NCBI GenBank assembly: GCA_034401795.1
Contig: CM067373.1
Coordinates: 40,219,669 to 40,283,668 of the forward strand
Source of the DNA: Chaetoderma sp. LZ-2023a
Taxonomy: Eukaryota > Mollusca > Caudofoveata > Chaetodermatida > Chaetodermatidae
Direction: 5' to 3'
DNA: 64,000 bases
Part shown: in pieces, positions 61,710 through 64,000 of the stretch
Layout: every line of letters begins with the position of its first letter
How positions within the stretch are numbered: position 1 is the first letter of the stretch
Notes under the pieces: generated by a model
Database searches by the model: none
Told to the model about the DNA's origin: nothing
Seen by the model: only the letters and a program-made list of their open reading frames with translations
Made by a program: the position numbers and the translations under genes

Positions 61710-63190
61710 AGAGGCCCAAGGGCCTGTGACACTCACCTGGACCATTAGCATTTGAAGCATTTGCATTTAAATACACATGAAGCAATTTGACAATTTCCCA
61801 TAAATTTGTAACTAGAGCCTATCACCATAGAATACATTAGTGAAATTTGGTTGAAACGTGTTAAGCAGCTAAGGTGGAGTAGCAATTTGACAATTTCCAG
61901 TACATTCTTCATAAAATCTAAGATTTTCAGCCCAAAAAATTGATGAATCAAAATTCTGAATGGAACTTCTAGAGCCCATCACCACAGGATCCTTTCCGCC
62001 AAATTTGGTTGAAATCGCTCAGACATGTCAGAATGCTAAGAAGAAGCAATTTGACAATTTCCGGTACATTTTTCATAAAATCTAAGATTTTCGGGCAAAA
62101 AATTCATCAATCAAAATTCCGAAAGGGTGTTCTGGACATCGGATCCATAGGATCTTTTCAGCCAAATTTGGGTGAAATCGACCAAGTAGTTAATGAGGAG
62201 TAGTGTTTTAAAGCAAAAGTTGACAGATGACGGACGGATGATGGATGGATGGATGGACATACAGACGGATGGGCGGACGGACAGACGGATGGACGATGGA
62301 TGGTTGCCATGGCATAAACTCACTTGGCCCTTCAGGCCAGAGAAGGGCCAGGTGAGCTAAAAATTGATCAATTAAAATTCTGACTATATGTTGTAGAGGA
62401 TACAAGCATAGAATCCATCTAGTCAAATTTGGTTGAAATCTGCCAAGCAGCTAAGGAGGAGTAGCATTTTGACCATTTCCGGTAGATTTTTCATAAAACC
62501 TAAGATTTTTACCCAAAAAATTTGATGAATAAAAATTCTGAATGCATGTTCTAGCGCCTATGATCATAGGATTCTTTTGGTCAAATTTGCTTGAAATCAG
62601 TTAAGTTGACAGGAAGAAGCAATTTGACAATTTCCGGTAAATTTGTCATAAAATCTCATATTCTCACCCAAAAAACTGATGAATCAAAATTCTGAATGGA
62701 AGTTCTGGAGCCTACCACCATAGAATCCATCTAACCAAATTTGATTGAAATATGTCAAGCAGCTATGGAGGAGTAGCATTTTGACCATTTCCGGTAAACC
62801 TTTCATAAAATCTAAGAATTTCACCCAAAAAATTGATGAATCAAAATTCTGAATGGAAGTTCTAGAGCCTATGGCCATAGGATTCTTTCAGCCAAATTTG
62901 GTTGAAATCGCTCAGAATGGTAAGGAGAAGCAATTTGACAATTTCCGGTACATCTTTAATAAAATCTAAGTTTTTCACCAAAACAAATTGATGAATCAAA
63001 ATTCCAAATTAAAGTTCTGGAGCCTACGACTATAGAGTCCTTCCAGCCAAATTTGGTTGAAATCGGTCAAATGGTTAATGAGTAGTGTTTTAAAGCAATA
63101 GTTGATGGACGACAGATGGACAATGGACGGACAGCCGATGGATGGACGACGGACGGTCACCATGACATAAATTCACCTGGAGCTAAAAAT
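61710..63190 (-). repeat. Mollusc-type dispersed repeat, reverse orientation, ~155-bp subunits
   Basis: About eight subunits with AGCAATTTGACAATTTCCGG, ATAAAATCTAAGATTTTC, GATGAATCAAAATTCTGAAT and CCAAATTTGGTTGAAAT. Two GGACGGA-rich tails (62220-62300, 63105-63155) are followed by CTCACTTGGCCCTTCAGGCC and CACCTGGAGCT ends, so two head-to-tail elements are present. Frames across it are artefacts. Confidence 0.75.
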
Positions 63191-64000
63191 AATAAAATCA
63201 TTTTCATTATGATGCCAATGAATGCAATGATAGAACAAATCTTATAGAGAATGGATAAGTGATGAATTATAAATGTCCATTGAAATCATATAACATTTAT
63301 CTCATTCTTGGTGCATGCCGGAGATCGGATGCCATTCGGAAAAATAGGCATCTAACATTTACATGTTCTTGATGCATGCCAAACAACCAATGACTGATGC
63401 TATTTGAATCGCTATGTCGCACCATCCTCAGTTCGCAATGGGCTCGTCAAATCTAGTCAAAAAGCAAAGCTTGAGAACCATCCTAACATAACAATGAAAA
63501 TACATACCAAGTTTTAAAACAATCTGTAAAATATTGTAGCAATATGTATATACAAATACAGCATTGTCCTGACAAACATATAATGAACAGACGTAACAGT
63601 GTCCTCCATTTCACTCAGCATCATCGTGTGATCATTACCATCATGCCCCACAAATCACAATAGTTCTGTCATGAACTATTAAATATTTACTATTGTATGA
63701 AATGATGATGATGATCTTAAAGGTTTTTGCCATCATTTGACTACTGCTGTAGATTCAATATCAACTTTCTAGCACTGCTGTTGCTATTTTACCTCTGGTT
63801 CTAACCAGCAAACTGTCTTTATGCAAATTATAAATTTGTTATTTCGGAATAAAGCCACCATCGTGTATACAGCACTCATAGCAGTAAGATAAATCTGAAA
63901 GGTTAGTCTACAAGCCAGGACGAACATTAACACACACTCTGATTTAAGCTCCCATTGATAAAGATAAGCTGCTCACACAAGATTTAGGAATATTCACACA
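63191..64000. other. Spacer with one dispersed repeat fragment
   Basis: 63300-63460 carries TGCATGCC..CGGATGCCATTCGGA and GTTCGCAATGGGCTCG, the same form of motif as 39960-40020. The rest shows nothing firm. Confidence 0.45.

Noticed and set aside
63785-63820. Possible extra upstream exon reading LLVRTR before a GTAAAA donor
   Set aside because: The match to the end of exon 4 is short, the acceptor gives the wrong phase, a stop lies just upstream, and the site is a local palindrome.

Overview
This is a eukaryotic, repeat-saturated stretch of nuclear DNA from an invertebrate, most likely a lophotrochozoan and probably a mollusc. I base this on AT-rich intronic sequence with GT-AG exons, DIRS-type tyrosine-recombinase retrotransposons, and dispersed repeats that I recognise from mollusc genomes (hairpins such as GGCCAGGTGAGCT followed by GTCCGTCC runs, and CGCTTCGCTATGGGCTCG motifs). 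I see no bacterial operon, tRNA, rRNA or CRISPR. Most long open frames here are products of tandem repeats or of decayed transposons.

One host gene can be supported. On the minus strand, seven short exons between 61385 and 34153, plus a candidate eighth ending in a stop at 33796, have consensus splice sites and join without a frame break. They encode about 214 residues of a strongly basic Ser/Pro-rich protein with several [S/T]xIP motifs, the EB1-binding signature of microtubule plus-end proteins. I cannot name the gene; both ends may lie elsewhere. Each of exons 1 to 6 is followed, on the donor side of its intron, by a tandem-repeat tract.

Layout: 1-4262 is a DIRS-like element with inverted terminal repeats that keeps gag and recombinase but has lost reverse transcriptase. 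4263-14300 holds MITEs, a foldback element, a composite terminal-inverted-repeat element and mollusc-type dispersed repeats. 14440-19150 is a second, badly decayed DIRS element carrying RNase H and interrupted by a 172-bp repeat block bracketed by poly-C and poly-G. 20169-33670 is MITEs plus a 69-bp array with a 13-mer higher-order repeat, a 31-bp array, a 36-bp array and a 53-bp array. 33796-61385 is the exon-bearing part, whose introns contain a third DIRS fragment, LINE fragments, a mariner remnant, a foldback element and 54-, 38-, 50-, 35- and 40-bp arrays. 61710-63190 is another mollusc-type repeat.

The unifying theme is a family of palindromic elements with TTAA-CCCTTT ends (piggyBac-like MITEs, more than 20 copies) whose termini repeatedly coincide with the edge of a minisatellite. 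In one case, the 38-bp array of about 88 copies, the repeat unit itself is the last 38 bp of the neighbouring MITE. Tandem arrays make up roughly a quarter of the window.
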